Origin: Achromobacter denitrificans NBRC 15125
GTDB taxonomy: Bacteria; Pseudomonadota; Gammaproteobacteria; Burkholderiales; Burkholderiaceae_B
Reading direction: 5' to 3'
Assembly: GCF_001571365.1 (NCBI RefSeq)
Contig: NZ_BCTQ01000005.1
Location: 1-64,000 of the forward strand
DNA length: 64,000 bases
The notes beneath the pieces are model-generated. The model was given only the letters and a program-made list of their open reading frames with translations, made no database searches and was not told the origin of the DNA. Positions 35,314 to 43,987 of this stretch are shown here, piece after piece (the first letter of the stretch is position 1; each line of letters begins with the position of its first letter). Made by a program: the position numbers and the translations under genes.

Positions 35314-36936
35314 TCAGGCGTAGCGGCCGTCGCGCAGCTCCCGGCGGATGATCTTGCCCGTGGCCGTGGTGGGCAAAGTGGTTACAAAGCGGATGGCGCG
35401 CGGGTATTCGTGCGCCGCCAGGCGGGTGCGCACGTGGGCCTGCAGCGACTTCACCAGCGCGTCGTCGCCCTCGAATCCTTCGTTCAAGACCACGTAGGCC
35501 ATCACGATCTCGGTGCGCTCCGCATCCGGCACTCCCACCACCGCCGCCATCCGCACGGCGGGATGGCCGATCAGGCAGTCTTCGATGGGGCCCGGGCCGA
35601 TGCGGTAGCCGGCGCTGGTGATGACGTCGTCGTTACGGCCCACGAAGCGGATGAAGCCCTGCTCGTCGCGCACGCCCAGGTCGCCGGTCAGGAGGTAGTC
35701 GCCGGCGAACTTCTCTGCCGTGGCCTGCGGATTGTTCCAGTAACCCAGGAACATGACCGGGTCGGGCCGCAATACGCCGATATTGCCCTCCTGTCCATCG
35801 GCCACTTCGACGCCCTGCTCATCCACAATCGCAACCCGGTGGCCGGGCGCGGCGCGGCCGATGGCGCCGATGACCGGCTCGAACAGCGAGGAGCACGAGG
35901 ACACCAGCATGTTGCATTCCGTCTGGCCGTAGAACTCGTTGATGGTGACGCCCAGCACGCGGCGGCCCCAGTCGATGAGTTCCGCGCCCAGCGACTCGCC
36001 GCCGCTGGCGACGGAGCGCAGCGCCAGGGCCGGCGCGCCGGGCGGCGGCACCACGCCGCGCATCATCTTGAGCGCCGTGGGCGGCAGGAAGGTGTGGGTC
36101 ACGCCGTGGCGGGCCATCAGTTCGAGGGCGCTGGCGCCGTCGAACTTCTCGAAGCGGCGCGCCAGCACGGGCACGCCGTGGTGCCAGGCGGGCAGCAGCA
36201 CGTCCAGCAGTCCGCCGATCCAGGCCCAGTCGGCCGGCGTCCACATCAGGGCGGCGTTCTCGGGGAAGAATTCGTGCGACATCTCGACGCCGGGCAGGTG
36301 GCCCAGCAGCACGCGGTGGGCGTGCAGCGCGCCCTTGGGCTTGCCGGTGGTGCCCGAGGTATAGATGATGACCGCCGGGTCGTCCGCGGCCGTGGCCACC
36401 GGCGCGTATTCGTCGGACTCGGCGGCCAGCGCGGCGTGGAACGGCACGGCGTCGTCCACGGGCTCGTCGTCGATGCAGTAAACGACCTTCAGATCGGGCA
36501 GGCTGGCGCGGATCTCGCGCAGCTTGCGGCAGCCCGCCGCGTCGGTCACGAGCGCGGCCGCGCCGCTGTTGGCCAGCCGGTACTGGATGGCGTCCACGCC
36601 GAACAGGGTGAACAGCGGCACCGCCACGGCCCCCATCTTGTAGACGGCGATGTGCGTGACCGCCGTCTCGGGCGCCTGCGGCAGGTAGACGGCCACGCGG
36701 TCTCCGCGCTTGACGCCGTGGCGCTCCAGGCTGTGCGCCAAGCGGTTGGACTGCGCCTTGATCTCGTCGAAGGTATAGCGCGTCTGGGCGCCGTCGCTTT
36801 TCTCGTAGATCAGCGCCAGGCGGCCGCTGCCGTCGGCCCACTTGTCGCAGGCGTCGACGCCGATGTTGTAGGCCGCCGGCACCTGCCATTGGAATTGGGA
36901 CGCTAGCTGCGCGTAGGAATCGGCTCTGGACAGCAT
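35314..36936 (-). CDS. Acyl-CoA synthetase (AMP-forming, acetyl/medium-chain type)
   Basis: A 540-residue member of the adenylate-forming family: P-loop IIYTSGTTGKPKGAL (residues ~190-205), ATPADWAWIGGLLD-like acyl-binding segment, GQTECNML, GDLGVRDEQGFIRFVGRNDDVI hinge, and the C-terminal catalytic Lys in TATGKIIRREL. The WTPADWAW segment is typical of acetyl- and medium-chain acyl-CoA synthetases (AcsM/Aae type). Divergent from a TetR regulator 116 bases away. It is adjacent to the pckG gene on the same strand. The acid substrate is unknown. Confidence 0.87.
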   Translation of the reverse strand: MLSRADSYAQLASQFQWQVPAAYNIGVDACDKWADGSGRLALIYEKSDGAQTRYTFDEIKAQSNRLAHSLERHGVKRGDRVAVYLPQAPETAVTHIAVYKMGAVAVPLFTLFGVDAIQYRLANSGAAALVTDAAGCRKLREIRASLPDLKVVYCIDDEPVDDAVPFHAALAAESDEYAPVATAADDPAVIIYTSGTTGKPKGALHAHRVLLGHLPGVEMSHEFFPENAALMWTPADWAWIGGLLDVLLPAWHHGVPVLARRFEKFDGASALELMARHGVTHTFLPPTALKMMRGVVPPPGAPALALRSVASGGESLGAELIDWGRRVLGVTINEFYGQTECNMLVSSCSSLFEPVIGAIGRAAPGHRVAIVDEQGVEVADGQEGNIGVLRPDPVMFLGYWNNPQATAEKFAGDYLLTGDLGVRDEQGFIRFVGRNDDVITSAGYRIGPGPIEDCLIGHPAVRMAAVVGVPDAERTEIVMAYVVLNEGFEGDDALVKSLQAHVRTRLAAHEYPRAIRFVTTLPTTATGKIIRRELRDGRYA

Positions 36937-37052
36937 GATTTGTCTCGACTGTTGTTGTTCGCGTTGAAAATGCCCGGATCGCGTGCCTTGCCACGAACTT
37001 GACCCTGGCTCAATAATAAGCCCCCGCCCACCGTCCCGCCGCCCTCGCCCGC

Positions 37053-37778
37053 ATGGAAAAAGCCGCCACCGTCCCGATACGCCGTCCGCCGGCCAGCGCC
37101 AAGTCCGAACAGCGCATCCGGGACATCCTGCGCGTGGCGCGCCAGGTTTTCTCGGAGGCGGGATTCCAGGCGGCCACCGCCACGGAGATCGCGCAGCGCC
37201 TGGGCGTGTCCGAGGCGACGGTCTTCACTTATTTCGGGGGCAAGCGCGAGCTGTGCGTGCGGGTGATCAGCGACTGGTACGACGAGATCATCGCCAAGGT
37301 CGAGGACGACCTGCCGCGCGTGCACGGCGCGCGCGCCCAGCTGCATTACCTGGTGCATGCGCACCTGCGGCACCTGCTGGCGGAAGGCTCCGGGCTGTGC
37401 GCCTTCATCCTCTCCGAGGGGCGGGCGCGCAACGATGATTTCGGCGAGGTCTACGCCGGGCTGCAACGCCGCTACACGGCGCCGCTCATGCGCATCCTGG
37501 CGCAGGGCCAGGCCGACGGGGACATCCGGCGCGACATGCCGCTGCGGCTGCTGCGCTCGGCGGTCTACGGGCCGATGGAGCACGTGCTGTGGGACGCCAT
37601 CCTGCGCGGCGCGCGGGTGGACGTGGGCGCCACCGCCGACCAGCTGGTCGGCTTCCTGTGGCAGGCGCTGCAGCCGCCCGACCGCGACGCGCTGGCGCTC
37701 GCCCAGTTCCGCGGCGAAGTGCGGGATGCCCTGCATCGCCTTCAGTCGTCGGAGAACAGGGACGGCGGGGCGTACTGA
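37053..37778 (+). CDS. TetR family transcriptional regulator
   Basis: A 241-residue regulator with the helix-turn-helix in ARQVFSEAGFQAATATEIAQ and RLGVSEATVFTYFGGKREL (residues ~30-65). The helical ligand domain follows (YLVHAHLRHLLAEGSGLCAF). Divergent from the acyl-CoA synthetase gene, which together with the downstream fatty-acyl genes suggests an acyl-CoA-type effector. Its 3' end overlaps the convergent SDR gene by 37 bases. The ribosome-binding site is poor and a slightly later start is possible. Confidence 0.85.
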   Translation: MEKAATVPIRRPPASAKSEQRIRDILRVARQVFSEAGFQAATATEIAQRLGVSEATVFTYFGGKRELCVRVISDWYDEIIAKVEDDLPRVHGARAQLHYLVHAHLRHLLAEGSGLCAFILSEGRARNDDFGEVYAGLQRRYTAPLMRILAQGQADGDIRRDMPLRLLRSAVYGPMEHVLWDAILRGARVDVGATADQLVGFLWQALQPPDRDALALAQFRGEVRDALHRLQSSENRDGGAY

Positions 37779-38653
37779 GGAAAGCCGTTGTAGGTGTCTC
37801 CTCGTTCGGCCGGGGCCAGGGTCCAGGAATGCCGCGCGTTGGGCACGCCGCCATCCACGCGGATGACGCTGCCGTTGATGAACGCGGCCGCCGGCGACAA
37901 CAGGAACACCACGGCCGCGGCCAGCTCGGCCTCGGTCCCGAAGCGCTGCAGCGGCACCTTGGTCTTCAGCTCGCGCAGCACCGCGCGGTAGGCGTCGTCG
38001 TAGCTGTCCATGCCGCTGGAGGCGATCCAGCCGGGCGCCACCGCGTTGACGCGCACGCCCGCGTGCGCCCATTCGCAGGCGGCCGTTTCGGTCAGGTTCC
38101 AGACGCCGGCGCGGGCCGCGCCCGAATGGCCCATGCCCGGCATGCCGCCCCAGATGTCGGCCAGCATGTTCACGATGGCGCCGCCGTGCTGGCGCATGTG
38201 CTGGGTGTAGACCTCGCGCGCCATCAGGAAGGTGCCGTGCAGGTTGTTCTGGACCACGGCGTTCCAGCCGTTGAAGCTGATGCGGTCCAGCGGCGCGGGG
38301 AACTGCCCGCCCGCGCAGTTGAACAGCCCGTCGATGGCGCCGTGCCGGGCTAGCGCGTCGGCGACGGCGCCGCGCACGCCGGCCTCGTCGCGGATGTCGC
38401 AGGCGTGCGCGCTGATTCGGCCGGCGGCCTCGGGATAGATCCGCGCGATCTCCTGTTCGGCGGCCTGCAGCTTGTCGGGCTTGCGCCCCACCAGGGCCAG
38501 GCTCGCGCCCAGCGACGCCAGCTCGTGGGCGGTGCAGCGGCCCAGGCCGCTGCCTCCGCCCGTCACCATGATCGTCTTGCCCTCGAACAGGCCCGGCCTG
38601 AATACCGACGCGTAGCGGGGGTCGGCGGCGGGGCCGCCTGCTTGTGCTTGCAT
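37742..38653 (-). CDS. SDR oxidoreductase, 2,4-dienoyl-CoA reductase-like, with atypical active site
   Basis: A 303-residue SDR. The cofactor motif is VTGGGSGLGRCTA (residues ~30-42), then NCAGGQFPAPLDRIS as in dienoyl-CoA and trans-2-enoyl-CoA reductases. The canonical YxxxK is absent. The aligned positions in GHSGAARAGVW are Ser177 and Arg181, and the preceding NMLADIWGG lacks the usual catalytic Ser. In dienoyl-CoA reductases the Tyr position is also Ser, but Lys is kept. GAGGAAG precedes the ATG. It lies beside acyl-CoA genes and overlaps the TetR gene tail to tail by 37 bases. Confidence 0.8.
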   Translation of the reverse strand: MQAQAGGPAADPRYASVFRPGLFEGKTIMVTGGGSGLGRCTAHELASLGASLALVGRKPDKLQAAEQEIARIYPEAAGRISAHACDIRDEAGVRGAVADALARHGAIDGLFNCAGGQFPAPLDRISFNGWNAVVQNNLHGTFLMAREVYTQHMRQHGGAIVNMLADIWGGMPGMGHSGAARAGVWNLTETAACEWAHAGVRVNAVAPGWIASSGMDSYDDAYRAVLRELKTKVPLQRFGTEAELAAAVVFLLSPAAAFINGSVIRVDGGVPNARHSWTLAPAERGDTYNGFPQYAPPSLFSDD

Positions 38654-38792
38654 GTCTCGCTTCCTCGTTTTTTCTTGAGGATAACTCAATACTTGCCCAT
38701 CATGCATCGCGGCTGGCAGGATTTCCCCCTAGAATGGGCTCATCGGCTTTCCGCGCTTATTGAGCCTTCATCAAGAAAACAGGAGACACCGC

Positions 38793-39587
38793 ATGACGAT
38801 GCACGCCCCGCTGGACGTCGCCCATGAGGGCCCCGTCGCCCGCCTGACGCTGAACCGCCCCGACACGCGCAATGCCTTCGACGAGTCGCTGATCGCCGCC
38901 CTGACCGATGCGGTCCGGACGGCCGCGGACGACCCGCGCATCCGCGTGCTGCTGCTGACCGGCGCGGGCAAGGCGTTCTGCGCCGGCGGCGACCTGAACT
39001 GGATGCGCAAGATGGCCACCCTGACCGACGCCGCCAACCGCGAGGACGCGGCGCGCCTGGGCGCCATGCTGCATGCGATCTGGTCCTGCCCCAAGCCGGT
39101 GGTAGCCAGCGTCAACGGCGACGCCTATGCCGGCGGCATGGGGCTGCTGTCGGCCTGCGACATCGCCATCGCCGCCGACCACGCGCATTTCTGCCTCTCG
39201 GAAACCCGCCTGGGCCTCTTGCCCGCCACCATCAGCCCCTACGTGATCCGCGCCATGGGCGAGCGCGCCGCCAACCGCTATTTCCTCACGGCCGAACGCT
39301 TCGACGCCGGCACCGCGCTGCGGCTGGGATTGGTGCATCAGGTCGTCGCGCCGGAAAGCCTCGCGCAGGAGACCATGGCGATCTGCCGCGCCCTGTGCGC
39401 CAACGGCCCGGGCGCGGTGCAGGCCAGCAAGCGCCTGGTGCGCGATTTCGCCGGCCGGCCGATCGACGCGGCGCTGATCGCGGATTCGGTCGAGCGCATC
39501 GCGGCGATCCGCGGCACCGACGAAGCCCGCGAAGGCGTGGCCGCGTTCCTGGAAAAGCGCGAGCCGTCCTGGCGCGCCGGCGCATAG
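38793..39587 (+). CDS. Enoyl-CoA hydratase/isomerase family protein (methylglutaconyl-CoA hydratase-like)
   Basis: A 264-residue crotonase. The oxyanion-hole segments are AFCAGGDLNWMRKM and VNGDAYAGGMGLLSACD, and a catalytic Glu is in SETRLGLLPATISPYVIRAMG. The phrase RLGLLPATISPYV is typical of the AUH/LiuC branch, which hydrates 3-methylglutaconyl-CoA in leucine catabolism. No other liu genes are present, so the specific role is only suggested. CAGGAG precedes the ATG at 38793. Divergent from the SDR gene, 139 bases away. Confidence 0.82.
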   Translation: MTMHAPLDVAHEGPVARLTLNRPDTRNAFDESLIAALTDAVRTAADDPRIRVLLLTGAGKAFCAGGDLNWMRKMATLTDAANREDAARLGAMLHAIWSCPKPVVASVNGDAYAGGMGLLSACDIAIAADHAHFCLSETRLGLLPATISPYVIRAMGERAANRYFLTAERFDAGTALRLGLVHQVVAPESLAQETMAICRALCANGPGAVQASKRLVRDFAGRPIDAALIADSVERIAAIRGTDEAREGVAAFLEKREPSWRAGA

Positions 39588-39677
39588 GCGGCCGCGCGGC
39601 CCGCGGCTTGCCGGCAGCGCCGCCGCGGGCCGCGCGGCGGCGCATGCCATAATCGCAGGCGCCCTCCAGGAAGCCTC

Positions 39678-40955
39678 ATGTCTCAAGCCACGCTCCCCGA
39701 ATTTCCCCCGCTGAACGCCGAACGCCTCTGGGCCCGCGCCGAAACGCTGTCCCGCTACACCCTGCCCGACATGCCCTGGACGCGCCGGGCGTTTTCGCCG
39801 CTCTTCGACGAAGCCCGCGCCTGGCTGCGCGCCGAATTCGAAGCCGCCGGCCTGGCCACCCGCGTGGACGCGGGCGGCAACCTGATCGGCACGCTGCCCG
39901 GACGGGACCCGGCCCGCAAGCCCATCGCCACCGGCTCGCACTGCGACACCGTGATGAGCGGCGGCCGCTACGATGGGATCATCGGCGTGCTGGCGGGCAT
40001 CGAAGTCGCCCACAGCCTGCGCGAGCATGGCGTGCAGTTGGAGCACCCCTTCGAAGTGATCGATTTCCTGTCCGAAGAACCCAGCGACTACGGCATCTCT
40101 TGCGTGGGCAGCCGCGCGCTGTCGGGCCAGCTGAGCGCGGACATGCTGGCCGCCCGCAACGCCGACGGCGAAACGCTGGCGCAGGGCATCGCCCGCATCG
40201 GCGGCGACCCGGCAGCCCTGGGCGCGCCGCTGCGCCGCGCCGGCGAGACGGCCGCCTTCGTCGAACTCCATATCGAACAAGGGCCGGTGCTGGAAAGCCG
40301 CGGCCTGCCCATCGGCGTGGTCACCAATATCGTGGGGATCCGCCGCGTGCTGATCACCGTGGAAGGCCAGCCGGACCACGCCGGCACCACGCCCATGGAG
40401 ATCCGCCGCGACGCGCTGGTGGGCGCCGCCCGCATCATCGACGCCGCCAGCCGCCAGGCCAGCGCCGCCAGCGGCAATCCCCATTACGTGGTGGCCACCG
40501 TGGGGCGCCTGTCCATGACGCCGAACGCGGCCAACGCCGTGCCCGGCCTCGTCGAGCTGACGCTGGAGATGCGCAGCGACAGCGATGCCGTGCTGGACGC
40601 CTTCCCCGAGACCCTGATGGCGGGCGTGGCGCAGGACCTGAAAGACCTGCGCCTGTCGGCCCGCTGGACCCAGCTGAGCCGCGCCCGGCCTACCGATTGC
40701 ACGCCGCTGGTGATGGACGCGGTCGAGGCCGCCGCCGGCCAGCTGGGCTATGCCTCCATGCGCCTGCCCAGCGGCGCGGGCCACGACGCGGTCTACATGG
40801 CGCCTACGGGCCCCATCGGCATGATCTTCATTCCCTGTCTCAACGGCCGCAGCCATTGCCCCGAAGAATGGATCGAACCCGCCCAGCTGCTGGACGGCAC
40901 CCGCGTGCTCTACCAGTCGGTGCGGGAACTCGACCGGGTACTGCGCGCCGCCTGA
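39678..40955 (+). CDS. Zn-dependent M20 amidohydrolase (N-carbamoyl-amino acid hydrolase / allantoate amidohydrolase family)
   Basis: A 425-residue M20 hydrolase. Metal-binding motifs: GSHCDTVMSGGRYDGIIGV (His and Asp), FLSEEPSDYGISCVGSRALSG (Glu pair) and ELHIEQGPVLE (His), with the C-terminal metal His in PSGAGHDAVYMA. The dimerisation domain includes QPDHAGTTPMEIRRDAL. Family members cleave N-carbamoyl-L-amino acids, beta-ureidopropionate or allantoate. The substrate cannot be separated here. CCAGGAAG precedes the ATG. The thioredoxin-like gene follows after 13 bases, so they may be co-transcribed. A functional link to the ureide operon 8 kb upstream is speculative. Confidence 0.85.
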   Translation: MSQATLPEFPPLNAERLWARAETLSRYTLPDMPWTRRAFSPLFDEARAWLRAEFEAAGLATRVDAGGNLIGTLPGRDPARKPIATGSHCDTVMSGGRYDGIIGVLAGIEVAHSLREHGVQLEHPFEVIDFLSEEPSDYGISCVGSRALSGQLSADMLAARNADGETLAQGIARIGGDPAALGAPLRRAGETAAFVELHIEQGPVLESRGLPIGVVTNIVGIRRVLITVEGQPDHAGTTPMEIRRDALVGAARIIDAASRQASAASGNPHYVVATVGRLSMTPNAANAVPGLVELTLEMRSDSDAVLDAFPETLMAGVAQDLKDLRLSARWTQLSRARPTDCTPLVMDAVEAAAGQLGYASMRLPSGAGHDAVYMAPTGPIGMIFIPCLNGRSHCPEEWIEPAQLLDGTRVLYQSVRELDRVLRAA

Positions 40956-40968
40956 CTCCCCTACGCCC

Positions 40969-41304
40969 ATGGAACAGATAGAACTCAACGACAGCACCGC
41001 CGACCGTTTCCTGCTGGACGCGCCCGGCCTGAGCCTGCTGGTCTTCCACAGCCGGACCTGCGGCAACTGCCGCGTCGCGCGCGAGCAATTGCCGCAGCTG
41101 GAATTGCCCGTGGAACGCGTGTGCTGGGTAGACGCCGGCGACAACGGCGGCCTGGTCGAACGCTATGAGGTGTTCCACCTGCCCGCCATGTTCGTCACGC
41201 GCGACGGCGCCTTCTTCGGCCCCGTCCAATCCACCCTGGCGGAATGGGATCTGCGCCAGCAGATCGGCCTGGCCCTGGACAGCTACCCGGCCGAACTGCC
41301 GTGA
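40969..41304 (+). CDS. Thioredoxin-like protein with CGNC motif
   Basis: A 111-residue cytoplasmic protein with a thioredoxin fold: LLVFHSRTCGNCRVAREQL puts the redox motif CGNC at residues 31-34, and FHLPAMFVTRDG carries the cis-Pro loop. Acidic replacements and the CGNC instead of CGPC suggest a specialised reductase. No signal peptide. It follows the amidohydrolase by 13 bases, and its stop overlaps the GTG start of the DMT exporter by 4 bases (GTGA), so the three form one operon. Confidence 0.75.
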   Translation: MEQIELNDSTADRFLLDAPGLSLLVFHSRTCGNCRVAREQLPQLELPVERVCWVDAGDNGGLVERYEVFHLPAMFVTRDGAFFGPVQSTLAEWDLRQQIGLALDSYPAELP

Positions 41305-42248
41305 GCGCCCCGGCTCCCAGGCCGCTGCGCCAGCCGCTGGATACGCTGGCCACCGGCGCCATGCTGCTGCTGTGCGTCTGCTGGGGTTTCCAGCAGATCG
41401 CGATCAAGCTGGTGGCCGACGACGTCGCGCCCATCATGCAGATCGGCCTGCGCTCGGCCTTCGCCGCCGTCGTGCTGGCGGCGGTCGTGTGGCGGCGCGA
41501 AGGCGCGCGCGCCCTCGCCGACGGCACCGCCCTGCCCGGCCTGATCGTGGGCCTGCTGTTCGCCGCGGAGTTCCTGTTCGTGGCCCAGGGGCTGGTCTAC
41601 ACCACCGCCTCGCACATGTCCGTGTTCCTGTACACGGCGCCCATCTTCGCGGCGCTGGGGCTGCACTGGCTGCTGCCCGAAGAACGCATGAAGCCGCTGC
41701 AGTGGATCGGCGTGGCGATCGCGTTCTGCGGCATCGCGGTCGCGTTCCTGGGCAAGGGCCAGCCCGAGGGGCATGCCGCCGCGCCGAACATGTTGTTGGG
41801 CGATGCGATGGGCCTGGCCGCCGGGCTGCTGTGGGGCGCCACCACCGTGGCGATCCGCAAGACCTCGCTGTCCGAGGCCGCTCCCGCCAAGACCCTGCTC
41901 TACCAGATGGCGATCGCCGCGACCGGGTTGCTGGCCTACGCCGCGGCCACCGGCAGCGATGGCTTTCGCTACACGCCGGCGGCGGTGCTCAGCGTCGGCT
42001 TCCAGTCCGTGGTGGTGGCCCTGTCCAGCTACCTGGCCTGGTTCTGGCTGCTGCGCCGCTATCTCGCGTCGCGCCTGTCCATCCTGTCGTTCATGACGCC
42101 CTTGTTCGGGGTGAGCTTCGGCGTGCTGATCCTGGACGAGCCGCTGGACGCCTCCTTCGTGCTGGGCGCCTTGCTGGTCCTGGCCGGGATCACCCTGGTG
42201 AGCGGCGCGGAACTGCTGCGCGAAAAATTCCGCCGCCGCGCCGCCTGA
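41301..42248 (+). CDS. DMT/EamA family transporter
   Basis: A 315-residue membrane protein with ten predicted spans in two EamA repeats. Typical segments are LCVCWGFQQIAIKL, VYTTASHMSVFLYTAPIFAAL, LPEERMKPLQWIGVAIAFCGI and LSFMTPLFGVSFGVLILDEPL. Such proteins export amino acids or other small metabolites. The GTG start at 41301 overlaps the thioredoxin-like stop by 4 bases, preferred over upstream in-frame codons because of this coupling. It ends next to the convergent second EamA gene with no space between stops. Confidence 0.82.
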   Translation: MSAPAPRPLRQPLDTLATGAMLLLCVCWGFQQIAIKLVADDVAPIMQIGLRSAFAAVVLAAVVWRREGARALADGTALPGLIVGLLFAAEFLFVAQGLVYTTASHMSVFLYTAPIFAALGLHWLLPEERMKPLQWIGVAIAFCGIAVAFLGKGQPEGHAAAPNMLLGDAMGLAAGLLWGATTVAIRKTSLSEAAPAKTLLYQMAIAATGLLAYAAATGSDGFRYTPAAVLSVGFQSVVVALSSYLAWFWLLRRYLASRLSILSFMTPLFGVSFGVLILDEPLDASFVLGALLVLAGITLVSGAELLREKFRRRAA

Positions 42249-43145
42249 TCACGCCCGGCGCCGTCCCGGCGCCGCGTCCAGGTTCAGCACGATCATGGCC
42301 GCGCCGGCCAGCACCAGGCCGAAACCCCACCAGTCCTGCGCGGCGGGCCGGTCGCCCACCAGCGCCATGGCGCCCAGGACCCCGACCACCGGCACCATCA
42401 GCGTGGTCAAAGTGGCCACCGTTGCGCTGACCCGCTCGCTCAGCACGAACCACAGCCAGTACGCGACGGCCGTGCCCAGCACGATGTGGAACGAGAGCGC
42501 CGCCACCACCCGCCAGTTCCAGCCCTGCATCGGAAACGACTCGCCCGAGACCAGCACGCCGGCCAGGGCGCAGGCCGCCCCCACCGCCAGCTGCCACGCG
42601 GTGATCACGATGCGGTGGCCGGCCACGGGCCAGCCTTTCAGATAGACCGTGCCCGCCGCCCAGCCGAAGGCCGCCACCAGCGGAAACACCAGGCCCCTGG
42701 CCGCCGCCAGGTCATGCTCGCCGAACACCGCCCGCAGCACCGGCCAGGCCAGGATGGAGACCCCGGCCGCGCCCAGCAGCAGCGCCAGCGCGCGGCGCCG
42801 GTCCAGGCGTTCGCCCAGGACCGCCCACGCCAGCAGCGCCGACATCATGGGCATGGTGAAGGTCAGCACCGCCGCGCGCGAGGTGCTGGTGCTGAGCTGC
42901 GCCCAGGCCACCGCCAGGTTGAAGACCGCGACCGCCAGGAAGCCGCCCACCACGATGCCCGGCCACGACGCGCGCGGCGGCAGCAGGTCCAGCCGCTTGG
43001 CGCGGGCCAGCAGCAACAGCAGCAGGGCGCCGCTGCCCAGCCCCAACAGGCGCAGCGTGAACGGCGGGACGATGGACAGGACGATCTTCACCGCCGGCCA
43101 GTTCAGCCCCCAGAAGAGCGCCAGCGCGATAGGAATCAGGCGCAC
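42249..43145 (-). CDS. DMT/EamA family transporter
   Basis: A 298-residue membrane protein with ten spans: ALALFWGLNWPAVKIVLS, LAVAWAQLSTSTSRAAVLTFTMPMMSALLAW, LGERLDRRRALALLLGAAGVSIL and TLMVPVVGVLGAMALVGDRP. EamA family, probably an exporter of amino acids or purines. I placed the start at the GTG at 43145 (VRLIPIALALFWG), which overlaps the upstream acetyltransferase gene by 10 bases. AGGGAAAAGG lies upstream. The longer frame would add an Arg-rich tail without family support. Confidence 0.8.
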   Translation of the reverse strand: MRLIPIALALFWGLNWPAVKIVLSIVPPFTLRLLGLGSGALLLLLLARAKRLDLLPPRASWPGIVVGGFLAVAVFNLAVAWAQLSTSTSRAAVLTFTMPMMSALLAWAVLGERLDRRRALALLLGAAGVSILAWPVLRAVFGEHDLAAARGLVFPLVAAFGWAAGTVYLKGWPVAGHRIVITAWQLAVGAACALAGVLVSGESFPMQGWNWRVVAALSFHIVLGTAVAYWLWFVLSERVSATVATLTTLMVPVVGVLGAMALVGDRPAAQDWWGFGLVLAGAAMIVLNLDAAPGRRRA

Positions 43146-43864
43146 GCGGCCTTTTCCCTGGCGATCAGCTCGGAGAGCCCCTGGCGTTGCCGCCCGTCGG
43201 CGTCGAAATTGTCCGGGCTCAACCATTGTTCATAGGCCGCGCGCAGGGCCGGCCATTCGCCGTCGACGATGGCGAACCAGGCGGTGTCGCGGCTGCGGCC
43301 CTTGTAGACCGTGGCCTGGCGGAACACGCCCTCGAAGCTGAAGCCCAGGCGGGCGGCGGCGGCGCGCGACGGCGCGTTCAGGCTGTCGCACTTCCATTCG
43401 TAGCGGCGATAGCCCAGTTCGTCGAAAACCCGGCGCATCAGCAGGAACTGCGCCTCGGTGGCCACCCGCGTGCGCTTGAGCTGGCGCGAGAACGACACGA
43501 AGCCCACCTCGATCGCGCCATTGGGCGGATCGATGCGCATCAGCGCCAGGGTGCCGACGGCGCGGCCCGAGCTCAGGTCGATGATGGCGTGGTGCAGCGG
43601 GTCGGGGCCGGCCTGGGCTTTCTCGGCGAAGGCGCGGTAGGCGTCCTGGTCGGCGAAGGGGCCGACCGACATATAGGTCCAGTCGCTGTCGTCCGGCGCC
43701 TGGCTGAAGGCCTGGTACAGGTCCGCCGCATGGCGCTCGGCCGACAGCGGTTCCAGGCGGCAGTAGCGGCCGGCAACCGGCGTCGAGGGCGGGCGCGGGC
43801 GCGCCGTCCAGCCCGGCATGTCCGGGCCGATGGGTTGCTGAAAAGCGTTGACGCGGGGTTGCAT
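43136..43864 (-). CDS. GNAT family N-acetyltransferase (RimJ/RimL-like)
   Basis: A protein of about 242 residues: an N-terminal segment VNAFQQPIGPDMPGW typical of this GNAT branch, then YCRLEPLSAERHAADLYQAF. The core is VEVGFV-like (GAIEVGFVSFSRQLKRTRVATEAQFLL, beta4 and the acetyl-CoA site) and the C-terminal SLNAPSRAAAARLGFSFEGVF. It acetylates an unknown amine, perhaps a protein N-terminus or an antibiotic-like compound. In-frame starts also exist at 43903 and 43912. The 43864 ATG was preferred on family fit. Divergent from the MocR regulator. Confidence 0.78.
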   Translation of the reverse strand: MQPRVNAFQQPIGPDMPGWTARPRPPSTPVAGRYCRLEPLSAERHAADLYQAFSQAPDDSDWTYMSVGPFADQDAYRAFAEKAQAGPDPLHHAIIDLSSGRAVGTLALMRIDPPNGAIEVGFVSFSRQLKRTRVATEAQFLLMRRVFDELGYRRYEWKCDSLNAPSRAAAARLGFSFEGVFRQATVYKGRSRDTAWFAIVDGEWPALRAAYEQWLSPDNFDADGRQRQGLSELIAREKAACA

Positions 43865-43928
43865 GCTGCGGGCCTCTTCCAGGTTGGCGCGTGCCGCCGG
43901 CATTGGCGTCACGCAATCTGCATGACCT

Positions 43929-43968
43929 CACGATATCGGAATCGTGGCATCATAAAAAGCACCACGAT
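43929..43968. promoter_or_regulatory. CACGAT repeats between GNAT and MocR genes
   Basis: CACGAT occurs directly at 43929-43934 and 43963-43968, and ATCGTGG (43941-43947) forms a dyad with CCACGAT (43962-43968) across 14 bases including CATAAAAA. Mixed direct and inverted repeats of this kind are typical of MocR/PdxR-type sites. Binding by the adjacent regulator is inferred. Confidence 0.45.
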
Positions 43969-43987
43969 CCCGGATTTTAATAGGGCC

